A stretch of 64,000 nt of DNA from Flavobacteriaceae bacterium MAR_2009_75 (GCA_002813285.1 PHTZ01000001.1:1921501-1985500); one strand, 5' to 3'; positions 16,366 to 26,051 are shown, counted from the stretch's first letter. The notes: generated by a model from the sequence alone, not told the origin. Numbers and translations are program-made.

Positions 16366-17058
16366 TTACACTTTACCACCGTCTAGCTCATCTTGCCACT
16401 TCTTCAACTCGTCCCATTTGCCTTCAGCAGCCAATTTAGCCTGCGCTGGCCATGTATCGGTAACATGGTTACCTCTAACATCAGCGATGATTTCAGAAAT
16501 TTTGTCAGAATCGGTCTTAGCCAATTCGTCAAAAGTAGAAACACCTGCCGCAACCAAAGTTTCAGCGATTTTAGGTCCGATACCTTCGATTTTCTTCAAA
16601 TCGTCGGCTTTAGTAGATTTTTTTGGAGCAGCTTTCTCAGCTTTTGGTTTTGAAGCCACTGAAACCTCTACATTAGCATCTTTACCTTTTGTTTCAGGTT
16701 TAGCTGCTTTCTTAGGCTCTTCTTTTTTTGCTGATTTTTTAGCTCCTTTGGCAACAATACTTTCAATAACGATTTCCGTCAATGACTGACGATGACCATT
16801 TTTGGTTTTGTAACCCTTACGTCTTTTCTTTTTAAAGACGATTACCTTGTCACCTTTAAGGTGCTTAACGACTTTGGCCTCAACAGCCGCGCCGTCTATA
16901 GCCGGGGCGCCAACAGTTATGTTCGAACCATCTGCCAAAAGAAGTACGTTGTCAAAAACAACTTTCTTACCTTCTTCTGTTTGCAAGCGGTGAACATACA
17001 CTTTTTGGTCTTTCGCAACTTTAAATTGCTGCCCTGCCATCTCTACGATTGCGTACAT
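16366..17058 (-). CDS. rplU: 50S ribosomal protein L21 with C-terminal helix-hairpin-helix extension
   Basis: A 230-aa protein. The first about 105 residues are ordinary L21 (MYAIVEMAGQQFKV start, KKRRKGYKTKNGHRQ near 80). A Lys/Ala-rich linker of about 45 residues follows. The last about 80 residues carry a helix-hairpin-helix module, DDLKKIEGIGPKIAETLVAAGV, then a helical tail ending ELDGGKV. Normal L21 is about 100-105 aa, so the tail more than doubles it. Similar extended forms occur in Flavobacteriia. The HHH module suggests extra RNA or DNA contact; the role is not known to me. Confidence 0.95.
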   Translation of the reverse strand: MYAIVEMAGQQFKVAKDQKVYVHRLQTEEGKKVVFDNVLLLADGSNITVGAPAIDGAAVEAKVVKHLKGDKVIVFKKKRRKGYKTKNGHRQSLTEIVIESIVAKGAKKSAKKEEPKKAAKPETKGKDANVEVSVASKPKAEKAAPKKSTKADDLKKIEGIGPKIAETLVAAGVSTFDELAKTDSDKISEIIADVRGNHVTDTWPAQAKLAAEGKWDELKKWQDELDGGKV

Positions 17059-17276
17059 AATGTATATTATAAATTAGTTTTGAAATACACCCATTTTTCA
17101 ATAAGCGGATGCAAATATACGCCTAAATCATTAATGTACAACACAATCGAATAGTTTTTGCATCATAAAAATCAATACCAAATCAAATTAGCGTCACTAT
17201 GACTTTTATTTCGCTTAAAACAAAGTGCAAAAATGATAGTTTATATACTCATTACACAATATAAAATAGCAGTGCC

Positions 17277-17747
17277 CTAGTGAAACTCACTTGAAACCTG
17301 CTTTTTAACCGCGTTGTTGCTGGTCTTAAACAATTGCATAAAAGACAGTGTCAAAACCAATGAGGTAACAAACCCCATAATGGCAACAGTAAAGAATACG
17401 ATACCCTCAAAACTCTTGAAATCATTGAACCAAACCGTGGTCAACTCCTGAAGAAAAGCAGTGTTTATCTCGGTGGCATATAAAGCGAAAAACAGGGTAA
17501 ATACTAATGTAGCGACAAAACCGGTAACCAGACCAGCAGTAAAACCTTTACCATAGTCAAACCCTTTCTGTACTTCTAGTTTGTAATACTTTATAGATTC
17601 ATAAATACCAAAGCCCGTTATCACACCATTAAAAAGGCTGTAGAAAACATTTGTATGTAAATTGAAAAGAGCCAAAATCAAAAAATAGGCTATCAGGCAA
17701 CCACTTGTAGCAATGCCAAAACGAATAGGTAAAGCAAACTGTTTCAT
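17277..17747 (-). CDS. DUF4199-like membrane protein
   Basis: A 156-aa inner-membrane protein with four hydrophobic segments (about residues 10-30, 35-50, 70-95 and 115-140) and the conserved-looking YESIKYYKLEVQKGFDYGKGF between segments two and three. This pattern is that of the Bacteroidota DUF4199 family. No function is known. Single gene, divergent from the M16 peptidase pair. Confidence 0.68.
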   Translation of the reverse strand: MKQFALPIRFGIATSGCLIAYFLILALFNLHTNVFYSLFNGVITGFGIYESIKYYKLEVQKGFDYGKGFTAGLVTGFVATLVFTLFFALYATEINTAFLQELTTVWFNDFKSFEGIVFFTVAIMGFVTSLVLTLSFMQLFKTSNNAVKKQVSSEFH

Positions 17748-17913
17748 ATTCTCTATATTTAAGATTCACCCTTTTAAATTACTGAAAATAAGAATCATAA
17801 TTCTATATTTCTTGTTAAAATGAATGTCTCTGCAATGAATATCTTACAAAAATTCAATATTCTTGTAACAATACTTTTTCTTCCGCTACATATTGATATC
17901 TAAACAGTTCACT

Positions 17914-19236
17914 ATGACTAAAAAAACTATCCTAGCCAGTTACTTTCTTCTAATGGCGATTACCATGAATGCCCAAGAAGTAACTTATAAAGAATATAAT
18001 CTAGATAATGGTTTACATATAATCTTACACCAGGATGACTCTGCACCTGTCGTGACCACCTCGGTAATGTATCATGTTGGGGGTAAAGATAGAACTGAAG
18101 GCCGCACCGGTTTCGCCCATTTTTTTGAACATTTACTTTTCGAGGGTACCAAAAACATAGAACGTGGCAAGTGGTTTGAAATCGTGTCTTCCAACGGTGG
18201 CCAGAACAATGCCAACACCTCTCAAGACAGAACCTATTACTATGAAGTATTTCCATCGAACAACCTAGAGTTAGGCCTATGGCTCGAATCGGAACGTATG
18301 CTTCACCCGGTCATCGATCAAAAGGGAATAGAAACACAACAAGAGGTAGTTAAAGAGGAGAAAAGACTTCGATACGACAACCGCCCGTACGGACAACTAA
18401 TAACTGTCGTAGGTCAAAACCTGTTCAGCAAACATCCTTATAAAGACCCGAATATTGGGTATATGAAAGATTTGGATGCTGCCACTCTTGAAGATGTTGT
18501 CGCATATAATAAGAAATATTACGTGCCAAATAATGCCGTTTTGGTGGTTGCCGGCAATATCGATATAGAGCAAACCAAAGAATGGATCGACGCTTATTTT
18601 GCATCTATACCCAAGGGTGAAGCCATAAACCGCAACTATCCAAAGGAAAACCCTATACAACAAGAAATTAGGGTTCAAGCCTATGATCCAAACATTCAGG
18701 TACCCGCTTATGTTATCTCTTATAGAACACCTGGTTTTAGAGAGAGAGATGCCTATGTTCTCGAGATGATCTCATCGTATTTAAGCGATGGCCGAAGCTC
18801 GAAGTTGTATAAAAAAATGGTCGATGACCAAAAACAGGCCTTGCAGGTCGGTGCTTTTAACGTAAGCCAAGAAGATTATGGCATGTATCTAGTTTACGCC
18901 TTGCCTGTCGGCGAAACCAGCGCCGAAACCCTACTAACAGAGATGGAGGAGGAAATTGCAAAGGTCAGGGAAGATCTTATCAGCGAAAAAGACCATCAAA
19001 AATTATTGAACAAGTTTGAGAACCAATACGTAAACGCCAACTCAAGTGTTTCCGGAATCGCCAATTCATTGGCAAGAAATTATTTACTCTATGGCGACAC
19101 TGAACTGATCAATAAAGAGATTGAAATTTACCGCTCTGTAACTAGGGAAGAAATTAAAGAAGTGGCCAATAAGTACTTTAATCCCAATCAGCGTGTAATC
19201 ATCGATTACCTACCTGAAGAGGCTCAAGCCAACTAA
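17914..19236 (+). CDS. M16 family zinc peptidase, catalytic subunit
   Basis: A 440-aa exported peptidase. I start at the ATG at 17914 rather than a TTG 21 bp upstream, giving a signal peptide ending MNAQ. The inverted zinc motif HFFEH is at about residues 69-73, with the downstream Glu of the EEKR stretch completing the site. A second, non-catalytic M16 half follows. It is 47 bp before another M16 gene that lacks HxxEH; such pairs form heterodimers in which one subunit is catalytic. Location is periplasm or cell surface; substrate unknown. Confidence 0.92.
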   Translation: MTKKTILASYFLLMAITMNAQEVTYKEYNLDNGLHIILHQDDSAPVVTTSVMYHVGGKDRTEGRTGFAHFFEHLLFEGTKNIERGKWFEIVSSNGGQNNANTSQDRTYYYEVFPSNNLELGLWLESERMLHPVIDQKGIETQQEVVKEEKRLRYDNRPYGQLITVVGQNLFSKHPYKDPNIGYMKDLDAATLEDVVAYNKKYYVPNNAVLVVAGNIDIEQTKEWIDAYFASIPKGEAINRNYPKENPIQQEIRVQAYDPNIQVPAYVISYRTPGFRERDAYVLEMISSYLSDGRSSKLYKKMVDDQKQALQVGAFNVSQEDYGMYLVYALPVGETSAETLLTEMEEEIAKVREDLISEKDHQKLLNKFENQYVNANSSVSGIANSLARNYLLYGDTELINKEIEIYRSVTREEIKEVANKYFNPNQRVIIDYLPEEAQAN

Positions 19237-19283
19237 ACCATATACAAGCCCATTCCATTTTAGGAAATTAAAAATTACAACAG

Positions 19284-21353
19284 ATGAAAAAATTATACTC
19301 CACCATATTCTTGATGTTTTTGGCCTTAGGTGTACAAGCTCAAATTGATAGGAGCAAAATGCCCGAACCCGGACCGGCACCTGAAATCAATATTCAAAAT
19401 CCGAAGACATTCAATCTTAAGAACGGTTTGGAAGTTTTAGTTGTTGAAAATCATAAACTACCCCGGGTATCCGCTCAACTTCGTATTGACAACCCGCCAA
19501 TCTTAGAAGGCGACAAGGCAGGTGTTTCGAGTTTGATGGCAAGTCTCTTGGGCAAAGGTTCAAAAAACGTTCCGAAAGATGAGTTCAATGAAGAAGTCGA
19601 TTTTCTGGGCGCTAGAATTAACTTCGGCTCTCAAAGTGCTTTTGCCACATCGTTATCGCAATACTTTCCTAGAATATTAGAATTAATGGCAGATGCAGCC
19701 ATCAATCCTAATTTTACCCACGATGAGTTCGAAAAAGAAAAACAAAAAATATTGACAAATCTAAAGGCTGATGAGAAAAACGTACCGGCAATTGCAAGAA
19801 GAGCGGTAACAGCACTAGCCTATACCAAAAAACACCCCTATGGCGAATTTATTACAGAAGAAAGCGTAAATAACGTCAGCATAACAGATGTTATTCAATT
19901 CTATGAAACTTATTTCGTGCCAGCAAATGCCTACTTGGTAATTGTCGGGGATGTAGAATTTGATAAAGTAAAAGAATTGATAGAGGAACATTTCACCCCT
20001 TGGACGAAAGCCGCGCCGTTATCTTTCCAATTTTCAAGACCTTCTGATGCTCTTTACACTCAAATTAATTTTATAGACGTACCCAATGCCGTGCAGTCAG
20101 AAATCACGGTCGAGAATCTTATCGACCTCAAAAAGAATGATCCTGATTATTTAGCGGCCGTAATGGCAAATGAAATATTAGGTGGCGGTGGTGAAGGTCG
20201 TTTGTTTTTGAATTTGAGAGAAGATAAGGGGTACACCTACGGTTCGTACTCCGGAATCGGCTACAACAAACATGCGCCTGCTCGCTTTAGGGCCACCGCA
20301 AGCGTTAGAAATGCAGTGACCGATAGTGCGGTAGTAGAAATTCTTAAAGAAATAGACCTCATACGCTCAGAACCGGTAGCGGCCCAAGAGTTGAAAAACA
20401 CCAAGGCCAAGTATACAGGACGATTTGTAATGGCCCTTGAGGATCCTGCCACTATAGCCGAATATGCATTAGACATTGAAACAGAAAATCTACCCGAAGA
20501 TTTTTACCAAACTTACCTTGAAAAGATAAATGCCATAACCGTTGAAGAAGTTCAGCAAGCTGCTCAAAAGTATTTGAAACCTCAAAATTTGCGTATCGTA
20601 GTAACTGGCAAAGGCAGCGAAGTTCTAGAAAATCTAGAACAAATCACATTTAAAGGAAAACAAATACCTATTAGCTATTACGACAAGTGCGCCAACAAAA
20701 CCGAAAAACCTAATTATAATGCAGAAACACCTACTGATTTAAGTGCAAACGATGTTCTGCAGAAGTATATTGAAGCCATCGGCGGAGAGGCAAAACTTAA
20801 AGAAGTAGAATCATTTATTATGCTAGCGGAAGCCGAGATGCAAGGCATGAAACTTAATTTAGAAATGAAAAAAACATCTAAAAACCAATTTAGACAAGAT
20901 GTTAAGGTTGCTGGAAACTCAATGAGCCTACAAGTCTTCAATGGCGAGCAGGGCTATATGGTGATGCAAGGTCAGAAAAAAGAAATGGGAGAAGCCGAAA
21001 TTGTTAAGATTAAAGACGAAGCAGCTCTTTTTCCTGAACTTAACTATTTGACGGGTGAGACCACTTTAGAAGGAGTAGAAGCTGTCGGCGATTCGAAAGC
21101 TTATAAACTAAAAATTACCGATGAGAAATCGCTCTACTTCGATATTGAAAGCGGATTAAAAGTGCAGGAGGTTAATATTGCCGAAATGAACGGTCAAAAA
21201 ATTACAAGCACCATCAATTATAGTGATTACAAAGAAGTTTCGGGTGTAAAGTTTCCGTTCGTTCTTGCACAGACGGTAGGCCCTCAGAGTTTCGATTTTA
21301 TCGTTACGGAAGTAAAAGTGAACGACGGGGTGTCCGATTCAGATTTTGAATAA
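19284..21353 (+). CDS. M16 family non-catalytic subunit with C-terminal lipoprotein-carrier-like domain
   Basis: A 689-aa exported protein with a signal peptide to VQAQ (about residue 20). Two M16 domains span about 40-460. The HxxEH zinc motif is replaced by a SLMASLLGKGS stretch, so this half cannot bind zinc in the usual way, while GGGGEGRLFLNLREDKGYTYG keeps the Arg/Tyr pair expected of the partner subunit. The last about 220 residues (from ANDVLQKYIEAIGG) resemble the LolA/outer-membrane-lipoprotein-sorting fold, an addition not present in minimal M16 subunits. Operon with the catalytic subunit. Confidence 0.88.
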   Translation: MKKLYSTIFLMFLALGVQAQIDRSKMPEPGPAPEINIQNPKTFNLKNGLEVLVVENHKLPRVSAQLRIDNPPILEGDKAGVSSLMASLLGKGSKNVPKDEFNEEVDFLGARINFGSQSAFATSLSQYFPRILELMADAAINPNFTHDEFEKEKQKILTNLKADEKNVPAIARRAVTALAYTKKHPYGEFITEESVNNVSITDVIQFYETYFVPANAYLVIVGDVEFDKVKELIEEHFTPWTKAAPLSFQFSRPSDALYTQINFIDVPNAVQSEITVENLIDLKKNDPDYLAAVMANEILGGGGEGRLFLNLREDKGYTYGSYSGIGYNKHAPARFRATASVRNAVTDSAVVEILKEIDLIRSEPVAAQELKNTKAKYTGRFVMALEDPATIAEYALDIETENLPEDFYQTYLEKINAITVEEVQQAAQKYLKPQNLRIVVTGKGSEVLENLEQITFKGKQIPISYYDKCANKTEKPNYNAETPTDLSANDVLQKYIEAIGGEAKLKEVESFIMLAEAEMQGMKLNLEMKKTSKNQFRQDVKVAGNSMSLQVFNGEQGYMVMQGQKKEMGEAEIVKIKDEAALFPELNYLTGETTLEGVEAVGDSKAYKLKITDEKSLYFDIESGLKVQEVNIAEMNGQKITSTINYSDYKEVSGVKFPFVLAQTVGPQSFDFIVTEVKVNDGVSDSDFE

Positions 21354-21391
21354 ATAAAGTATCGAGCCAATAGCTATTTTAGAAAAGCATA

Positions 21392-22285
21392 TTAACGTTT
21401 ACGTTTATTCACTAACCACACTCCAAAAAGTATAATACCACCACCGACCAGTTGGTACACGTTCACCGTCTCCCCATCTAACACCGCCCAAATTATGGCA
21501 ACCAAGGGTATGGTGTAGGTCACGGAGGCAGCAAATACCGGACTAGATAACTGGATTAAGCGGTTAAAGAATATGTTGGCTATCGAAGTACCGAATAATG
21601 CTAAGGCAAGCAGATACCAAAGGGCTCGATGCATTTCTTTGTTCTCGACTACCTCATTAAAAAAATCGGAATACACGACCAGCAATAAGGCGGGCACAAA
21701 AGCAACTGCAAAACTTGCCGTAGTTACCGCTAACGGACTTAAATGTGTTAAGTGCTTTTTAATTATATTAATATTCAATGCATACCCCAAAGCGGAAAGC
21801 AATATAAATATTGAATACCAATAGTTCTGGTCGGGATCGAACTCTACCCCGGCCAATATAAGCGCGACAGTGCCGAACAAGCCTATAAAAACACCTAAAA
21901 TTTGCCGCTTGGTGACTAAAACACCGAACAAAACTACACCGACTATCGTGGTGAACAAAGGCACTACCGAATTAAAGATAGAGGTGGTACCACTATCAAT
22001 TTCGGTTTGCGCCAGCGCAAAAAACAAAGGTGGAAAAAAAGAACTTAACAAGCCAGCTATAGCTATCCATTTCCAATCGCTTTGGGTAATTGTGCTCAAA
22101 CTTTTATACCCAAAAATAAATAAGAAAAGGGAAGCAAAAACAATTCGTAAACCCCCTAGTTGAAGAGCCGTAAGGCCTAAAAGTGATTTTTTGATCAGTA
22201 TAAACGAAGAGCCCCAAACCAATGAAAGCAATATAAGATATAGCCATTTTCGGGTATTGTCTTTCAATGGGTCGGTTTTAGGCAA
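21392..22285 (-). CDS. EamA/DMT-family membrane transporter
   Basis: A 297-aa inner-membrane protein with ten hydrophobic segments in two homologous halves, the drug/metabolite exporter plan. The motif WGSSFILIKKSLLGL near residue 25 is typical. Substrate unknown. There is no ATG start: the frame is closed by a stop just upstream, and the first usable codon is the TTG at 22285. Single gene, convergent with the M16 operon. Confidence 0.88.
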   Translation of the reverse strand: MPKTDPLKDNTRKWLYLILLSLVWGSSFILIKKSLLGLTALQLGGLRIVFASLFLFIFGYKSLSTITQSDWKWIAIAGLLSSFFPPLFFALAQTEIDSGTTSIFNSVVPLFTTIVGVVLFGVLVTKRQILGVFIGLFGTVALILAGVEFDPDQNYWYSIFILLSALGYALNINIIKKHLTHLSPLAVTTASFAVAFVPALLLVVYSDFFNEVVENKEMHRALWYLLALALFGTSIANIFFNRLIQLSSPVFAASVTYTIPLVAIIWAVLDGETVNVYQLVGGGIILFGVWLVNKRKR

Positions 22286-22332
22286 ATTTCAAACTAATTT
22301 TTGAAATGAGCACTATGGTTTTAAGAATCAAG

Positions 22333-22346
22333 ACCATAGCTATGGT
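22333..22346. promoter_or_regulatory. 14-bp perfect palindrome in a divergent intergenic region
   Basis: ACCATAGCTATGGT lies between the transporter gene and the small lipoprotein gene; a half-site CTATGG occurs about 20 bp to its left. A possible operator; no regulator is indicated. Confidence 0.25.
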
Positions 22347-22535
22347 AGTACCTCAACCATGGTAAAATCAATAAAACTAGTTCGATCGCAATTATAATCG
22401 AAGAATTAGTCTAGAATTGAGAAACACATACTGTAAAATCGATTCTATTTGAAAAAGAAAATCACTATTCTTAGATTTCCGAAAATTATAGGTCATTTAC
22501 AATTATGAACTGTTTACGTGCTAATGGTAATGGCT

Positions 22536-22543
22536 TATATTTG
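22536..22543 (+). promoter_or_regulatory. Promoter -7 box of the small lipoprotein gene
   Basis: TATATTTG fits TAnnTTTG, 18 bp before the ATG at 22562, with a TTTAC -33-like element about 20 bp upstream. Confidence 0.55.
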
Positions 22544-22561
22544 TAATAAAGCTATACGTTT

Positions 22562-22981
22562 ATGAGAAAGTTAATAGTGCTGCTTACCATTCCTTTTCTA
22601 TTTATGAGTGCTTGCAAAGAGCAGAAAGAAACCTCGCAAATGAAAGAGGTCATGGCCATTCATGACGAAGTTATGCCAAAAATGAGCAAATTAGGTGATT
22701 TAGTAGGCGAGTTGAATTCTAAAGAGAATGATAGTACTGAAATAGGCAAAAAATACAAGCAAGCTAGAAAAGACCTTCAGGTCGCCCATAAATCTATGAT
22801 GGACTGGATGCAAAATTTCGGGAACAGATTTGGCCCTGATGAAATCTTAAATGGTAAAGAACTTAGCGAACAAAAAAAGCAATGGCTCGATGAAGAAGAA
22901 GAAAAGATAAAAGAAGTTAAAGAGCATATCAACAAGAGCATCGATAATGCAAACTCACTTTTGGGTCGAGATAATGAGTAA
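22562..22981 (+). CDS. Small helical lipoprotein, paralogue A
   Basis: A 139-aa lipoprotein: signal with lipobox MSAC near residue 18, then an all-helical, strongly charged body. Shared features with the next gene are KxxEVMAxHDEVM, KSMMxWMxxFGxRF and an acidic helix with EQKxxWLxEEExKI. No enzymatic motif. Anchored in a membrane; function unknown to me. It lies 95 bp upstream of its paralogue. Confidence 0.75.
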   Translation: MRKLIVLLTIPFLFMSACKEQKETSQMKEVMAIHDEVMPKMSKLGDLVGELNSKENDSTEIGKKYKQARKDLQVAHKSMMDWMQNFGNRFGPDEILNGKELSEQKKQWLDEEEEKIKEVKEHINKSIDNANSLLGRDNE

Positions 22982-23076
22982 AGTACCCGCGCAACATCGA
23001 TAAATACCTTACTTTAAAAGAATAATACATACGTAGCGCTTAGAGGTTATCTACATTTGAAGACAAATGAACTACT

Positions 23077-23508
23077 ATGGCATTTACAATAAATAGGTTG
23101 CCCGTCATTTTTTTAATCTTGCTATTGTTACATCTCTCAACAAGTTATGCTCAAGAGTCTGAAACAAAACTGACCAAAATGGAAGAGGTCATGGCATCGC
23201 ATGACGAGGTTATGGATGAGATGCCCAAACTCTCGAAATTGATCAATAAACTTCAGACCAGGGCCAATGCATCTTATGAAAAGGATAGGTACGAGAAAGC
23301 GATTGATGACCTAAGGTCTGCCAACAAGTCAATGATGAGCTGGATGAGTGGTTTCGGCAAGCGTTTCGAAGCTGATGAAATGGTGAAAGGTAAGAAGCTC
23401 ACCGAACAGAAACAGAAGTGGCTACTTGAAGAAGAGAAAAAAATAGCGGTGTTGAAAGAGGAAATTGAACTAAGTATCGATCAAGCAGAAAAGATTTTAG
23501 CCAATTAA
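23077..23508 (+). CDS. Small secreted helical protein, paralogue B
   Basis: A 143-aa exported protein with an ordinary signal peptide (cleavage near SYAQ, about residue 25). It has the same helical domain as the gene before it but no lipobox cysteine. The paralogues therefore differ mainly in anchoring: A is lipidated, B appears soluble. Convergent with gldD, ending 8 bp from its stop. Function unknown. Confidence 0.75.
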   Translation: MAFTINRLPVIFLILLLLHLSTSYAQESETKLTKMEEVMASHDEVMDEMPKLSKLINKLQTRANASYEKDRYEKAIDDLRSANKSMMSWMSGFGKRFEADEMVKGKKLTEQKQKWLLEEEKKIAVLKEEIELSIDQAEKILAN

Positions 23509-23516
23509 GACCCCCC

Positions 23517-24095
23517 CTATTCTTTCCATTTTAAGCTTTCCATAATGCCGCGAATGTCATTTCTCAGGTATGCCGCCGCGGGATATATCGAATCGTAATT
23601 AGGCTTAGTAAAAAAGTAAAGCGAACCGGTTACAAAATTACGAGTACTATCGGTCACATAAAACTGGGCCTGAGATGCGGCATTGCCGCTAACCTCATAA
23701 AACATTCCGAAAACCTTGTCTTCTTCGTTAATGAACGGCTGCTCTAATATACCATCTGCTTTCACCGAATGTTCGTAACTGAATTTTTGGGCATCAGACA
23801 ACAATTGTTCAAGGTTACCGTCGATTTTTTTATAGTTGATGAAAATCTCACCTTTCATTTCAGGGTACTCCAAAGTCATTGAATTAGCGGTCTCATCTTT
23901 AATTTGGGCCAAATCGTTGTATTGAAATTTGAATTCATTCAATTCTAACTGCGCCTTTGTTGGTTGTTCATACTCCAAACGTAATTGAGCCTTTGGCTTT
24001 GGCAGCACATCTTCTTTGCAAGAAACCATCGTCACCAACAAAATCTTAAAAATACACTTAAGGGAAAATGAGAAAATATTATGCAAATTGTTCAT
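23517..24095 (-). CDS. gldD: Gliding motility lipoprotein GldD
   Basis: A 192-aa lipoprotein with an N-terminal signal and a lipobox-like VSC near residue 26. Homologues are essential for gliding in Flavobacterium johnsoniae. The body contains the characteristic PKPKAQLRLEYEQP and ends ESLKWKE. Last gene of the mutY-ssb-gldE-gldD operon, an order I know as conserved in Flavobacteriia, which supports the name. Expected location is the periplasmic face of the outer membrane. Confidence 0.92.
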   Translation of the reverse strand: MNNLHNIFSFSLKCIFKILLVTMVSCKEDVLPKPKAQLRLEYEQPTKAQLELNEFKFQYNDLAQIKDETANSMTLEYPEMKGEIFINYKKIDGNLEQLLSDAQKFSYEHSVKADGILEQPFINEEDKVFGMFYEVSGNAASQAQFYVTDSTRNFVTGSLYFFTKPNYDSIYPAAAYLRNDIRGIMESLKWKE

Positions 24096-24126
24096 TATAC
24101 CATGAAATTAAACTATTCGCCAGCAA

Positions 24127-25440
24127 CTATTCCGGTTGGGGCAATGTAACCTTTATCTGTTTCAATCGCTTCTTATCCATACTTTCTACAACAAAGGTAT
24201 AGTCGTTAAAAATATTCTTTTCTCCCCGTTTAGGAAAACTTCCAGCTATTTCTAAAACAAACCCCGCAATAGTTTCCGCTTCCCCTTTTTGTTCTTCAAA
24301 CACTTCATCATCTTCAATCTTGGTGACCCGATAGAAATCTCTAAGGGCGGTCTTTCCATCGAACACAAAATTATAATCATCCAATTTCGAGAAAATTAAA
24401 TCTTCATCATCGAACTCATCGGTAATATCACCAACGATCTCTTCGATTATATCTTCTAAAGTAACTATGCCTGAAGTGCCCCCGTACTCATCGACAACAA
24501 CCGCCAAATGGTTTTTCTTTTCTTGAAATTCGAGCAGCAGATCATCGAGTTTCTTATTCTCAGGAACAAAGTAAGGTTCTCTGATCAAGCTCATCCAATT
24601 GAATGTCTTGCGGTCGATATAGGGCAAAAGATCTTTAACGTACAACACACCAAGAACGTTATCCATATTCTCAGAAAAGACCGGTATACGTGAATAACCG
24701 TTCTTTTTGATCTCCATCATCACCTCAGGAAATTTCATATCTTCACTTAGCGCAAAAATGTCAATTCTGGGGCGCATTACCTGCTTGGTGTCCGTATTTC
24801 CGAAAGATACTATTCCTTCAAGAATCTTCTGTTCTTCTTTAGTGGTATCGCCCTCATCGGTAAGTTCCAATGCTTGCGAGAGGTGATCGATACTTAAATT
24901 GGATCTCTGTTTGCCCAACTTGTTATAAAGAAACAATGTACCCGAACGCATCGGTAAACTGAGCGGTGAAAAAAGAACATCTAGCAACTTTAAAGGAAAA
25001 GCCATTAAATGTGCAAAAGCGATTCGATTTCTATTCGCATAAACTTTCGGAAGAATCTCACCGAACATTAATATGAGAAAAGTAGCCACGACCACTTCAA
25101 GTACGAATCGGGCCCATTCTAATTCAACATTAGCGAATAAGCTATCGCCCACACTACTGAAGAGCAAAACCACACCTATATTTATCGCATTGTTAGCGAT
25201 GAGAATGGTCGCCAAGAGCTTTTTAGGCCGTTCGAGCAACTTAACGATAATATTGCCTTGGGGCGATTTCTTCTCCGCTACATCCTTTACCTCTGTTGCA
25301 GACAGACCAAAAAAGGCTACCTCTGCCCCAGAAATTAGTGCAGAACAAATAAGCATCAAGACCAGTATGGCGACTTTGAAGGCAAATTGGCCTCCGTAGG
25401 CAATCAGAAAGGGTAGAACACTAAAAGGGTCAGGGTCCAA
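24127..25440 (-). CDS. gldE: Gliding motility-associated membrane protein GldE (CNNM/CorC-like)
   Basis: A 437-aa inner-membrane protein. A DUF21/CNNM membrane domain with about four helices (20-180) is followed by a paired CBS domain (about 205-330, with ILEGIVSFGNTDTKQVMRPR at its start and VVDEYGGTSGIVTLEDIIEEIVGDI at its end) and a CorC-type C-terminal domain. Related proteins are Mg/Co exporters, but the genomic setting marks this as GldE. The frame has no ATG before the DUF21 domain: the start is the TTG at 25440, three codons after a stop. It is 31 bp upstream of gldD. Confidence 0.92.
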   Translation of the reverse strand: MDPDPFSVLPFLIAYGGQFAFKVAILVLMLICSALISGAEVAFFGLSATEVKDVAEKKSPQGNIIVKLLERPKKLLATILIANNAINIGVVLLFSSVGDSLFANVELEWARFVLEVVVATFLILMFGEILPKVYANRNRIAFAHLMAFPLKLLDVLFSPLSLPMRSGTLFLYNKLGKQRSNLSIDHLSQALELTDEGDTTKEEQKILEGIVSFGNTDTKQVMRPRIDIFALSEDMKFPEVMMEIKKNGYSRIPVFSENMDNVLGVLYVKDLLPYIDRKTFNWMSLIREPYFVPENKKLDDLLLEFQEKKNHLAVVVDEYGGTSGIVTLEDIIEEIVGDITDEFDDEDLIFSKLDDYNFVFDGKTALRDFYRVTKIEDDEVFEEQKGEAETIAGFVLEIAGSFPKRGEKNIFNDYTFVVESMDKKRLKQIKVTLPQPE

Positions 25441-25569
25441 TCGTTAAATTTTAATGTTAAAACGAGGTTTAATATTAATAATTATATAGTTCTACTAGAT
25501 TATTAGAATCAATAGGGGAAATCAAAATATTCAATAGTTTAACATGCGAAAAACTACCTTTCGTCCATT

Positions 25570-26031
25570 TTAAAATGGCAAGTCATCATCTTCGGTTTCA
25601 TTTACCGACTGTGGCTGATTTGACTGGGCCGGCTGAGCCTTGGGCTGGTTCGAAGGCTGTGATGAAGTAGCTTGGCTGTTTGCCATACTTTCTTTTTTCG
25701 TCGTCAAAAACGTAAAATCTTGTACATGTACCTCGGTCGTATAGCGTGTATTGCCATCTTCACCTTGCCACTGCCTATTTTTTAAACGCCCTTCTACGTA
25801 TACCTTATCACCTTTACTCAAATACTTTTCGCAAATCTCGGCACCTTTGTTACGAACCACGACATTATGCCAATCGGTGTTGGTAACCCGTTCGCCCGTT
25901 TGCTTATTAGTATAGCTTTCATTAGTCGCTATCGGAAATCTACCGATACAACCTCCTCCTTCAAAATAGTGCATTTTAACCTCATCGCCCAAATGCCCGA
26001 TCAACATAACCTTATTCAGCGTACCACTCAT
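25570..26031 (-). CDS. ssb: Single-stranded DNA-binding protein
   Basis: A 153-aa protein with an OB-fold domain (about 1-108, with NKVMLIGHLGDEV start), a Gln/Ser/Pro-rich disordered linker and the acidic tip DDDLPF that recruits repair and replication proteins. Full length. It sits between mutY and gldE, on the minus strand, in the operon order seen across Flavobacteriia. Confidence 0.96.
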   Translation of the reverse strand: MSGTLNKVMLIGHLGDEVKMHYFEGGGCIGRFPIATNESYTNKQTGERVTNTDWHNVVVRNKGAEICEKYLSKGDKVYVEGRLKNRQWQGEDGNTRYTTEVHVQDFTFLTTKKESMANSQATSSQPSNQPKAQPAQSNQPQSVNETEDDDLPF

Positions 26032-26051
26032 AATCTCGTCTCATTTAATGG

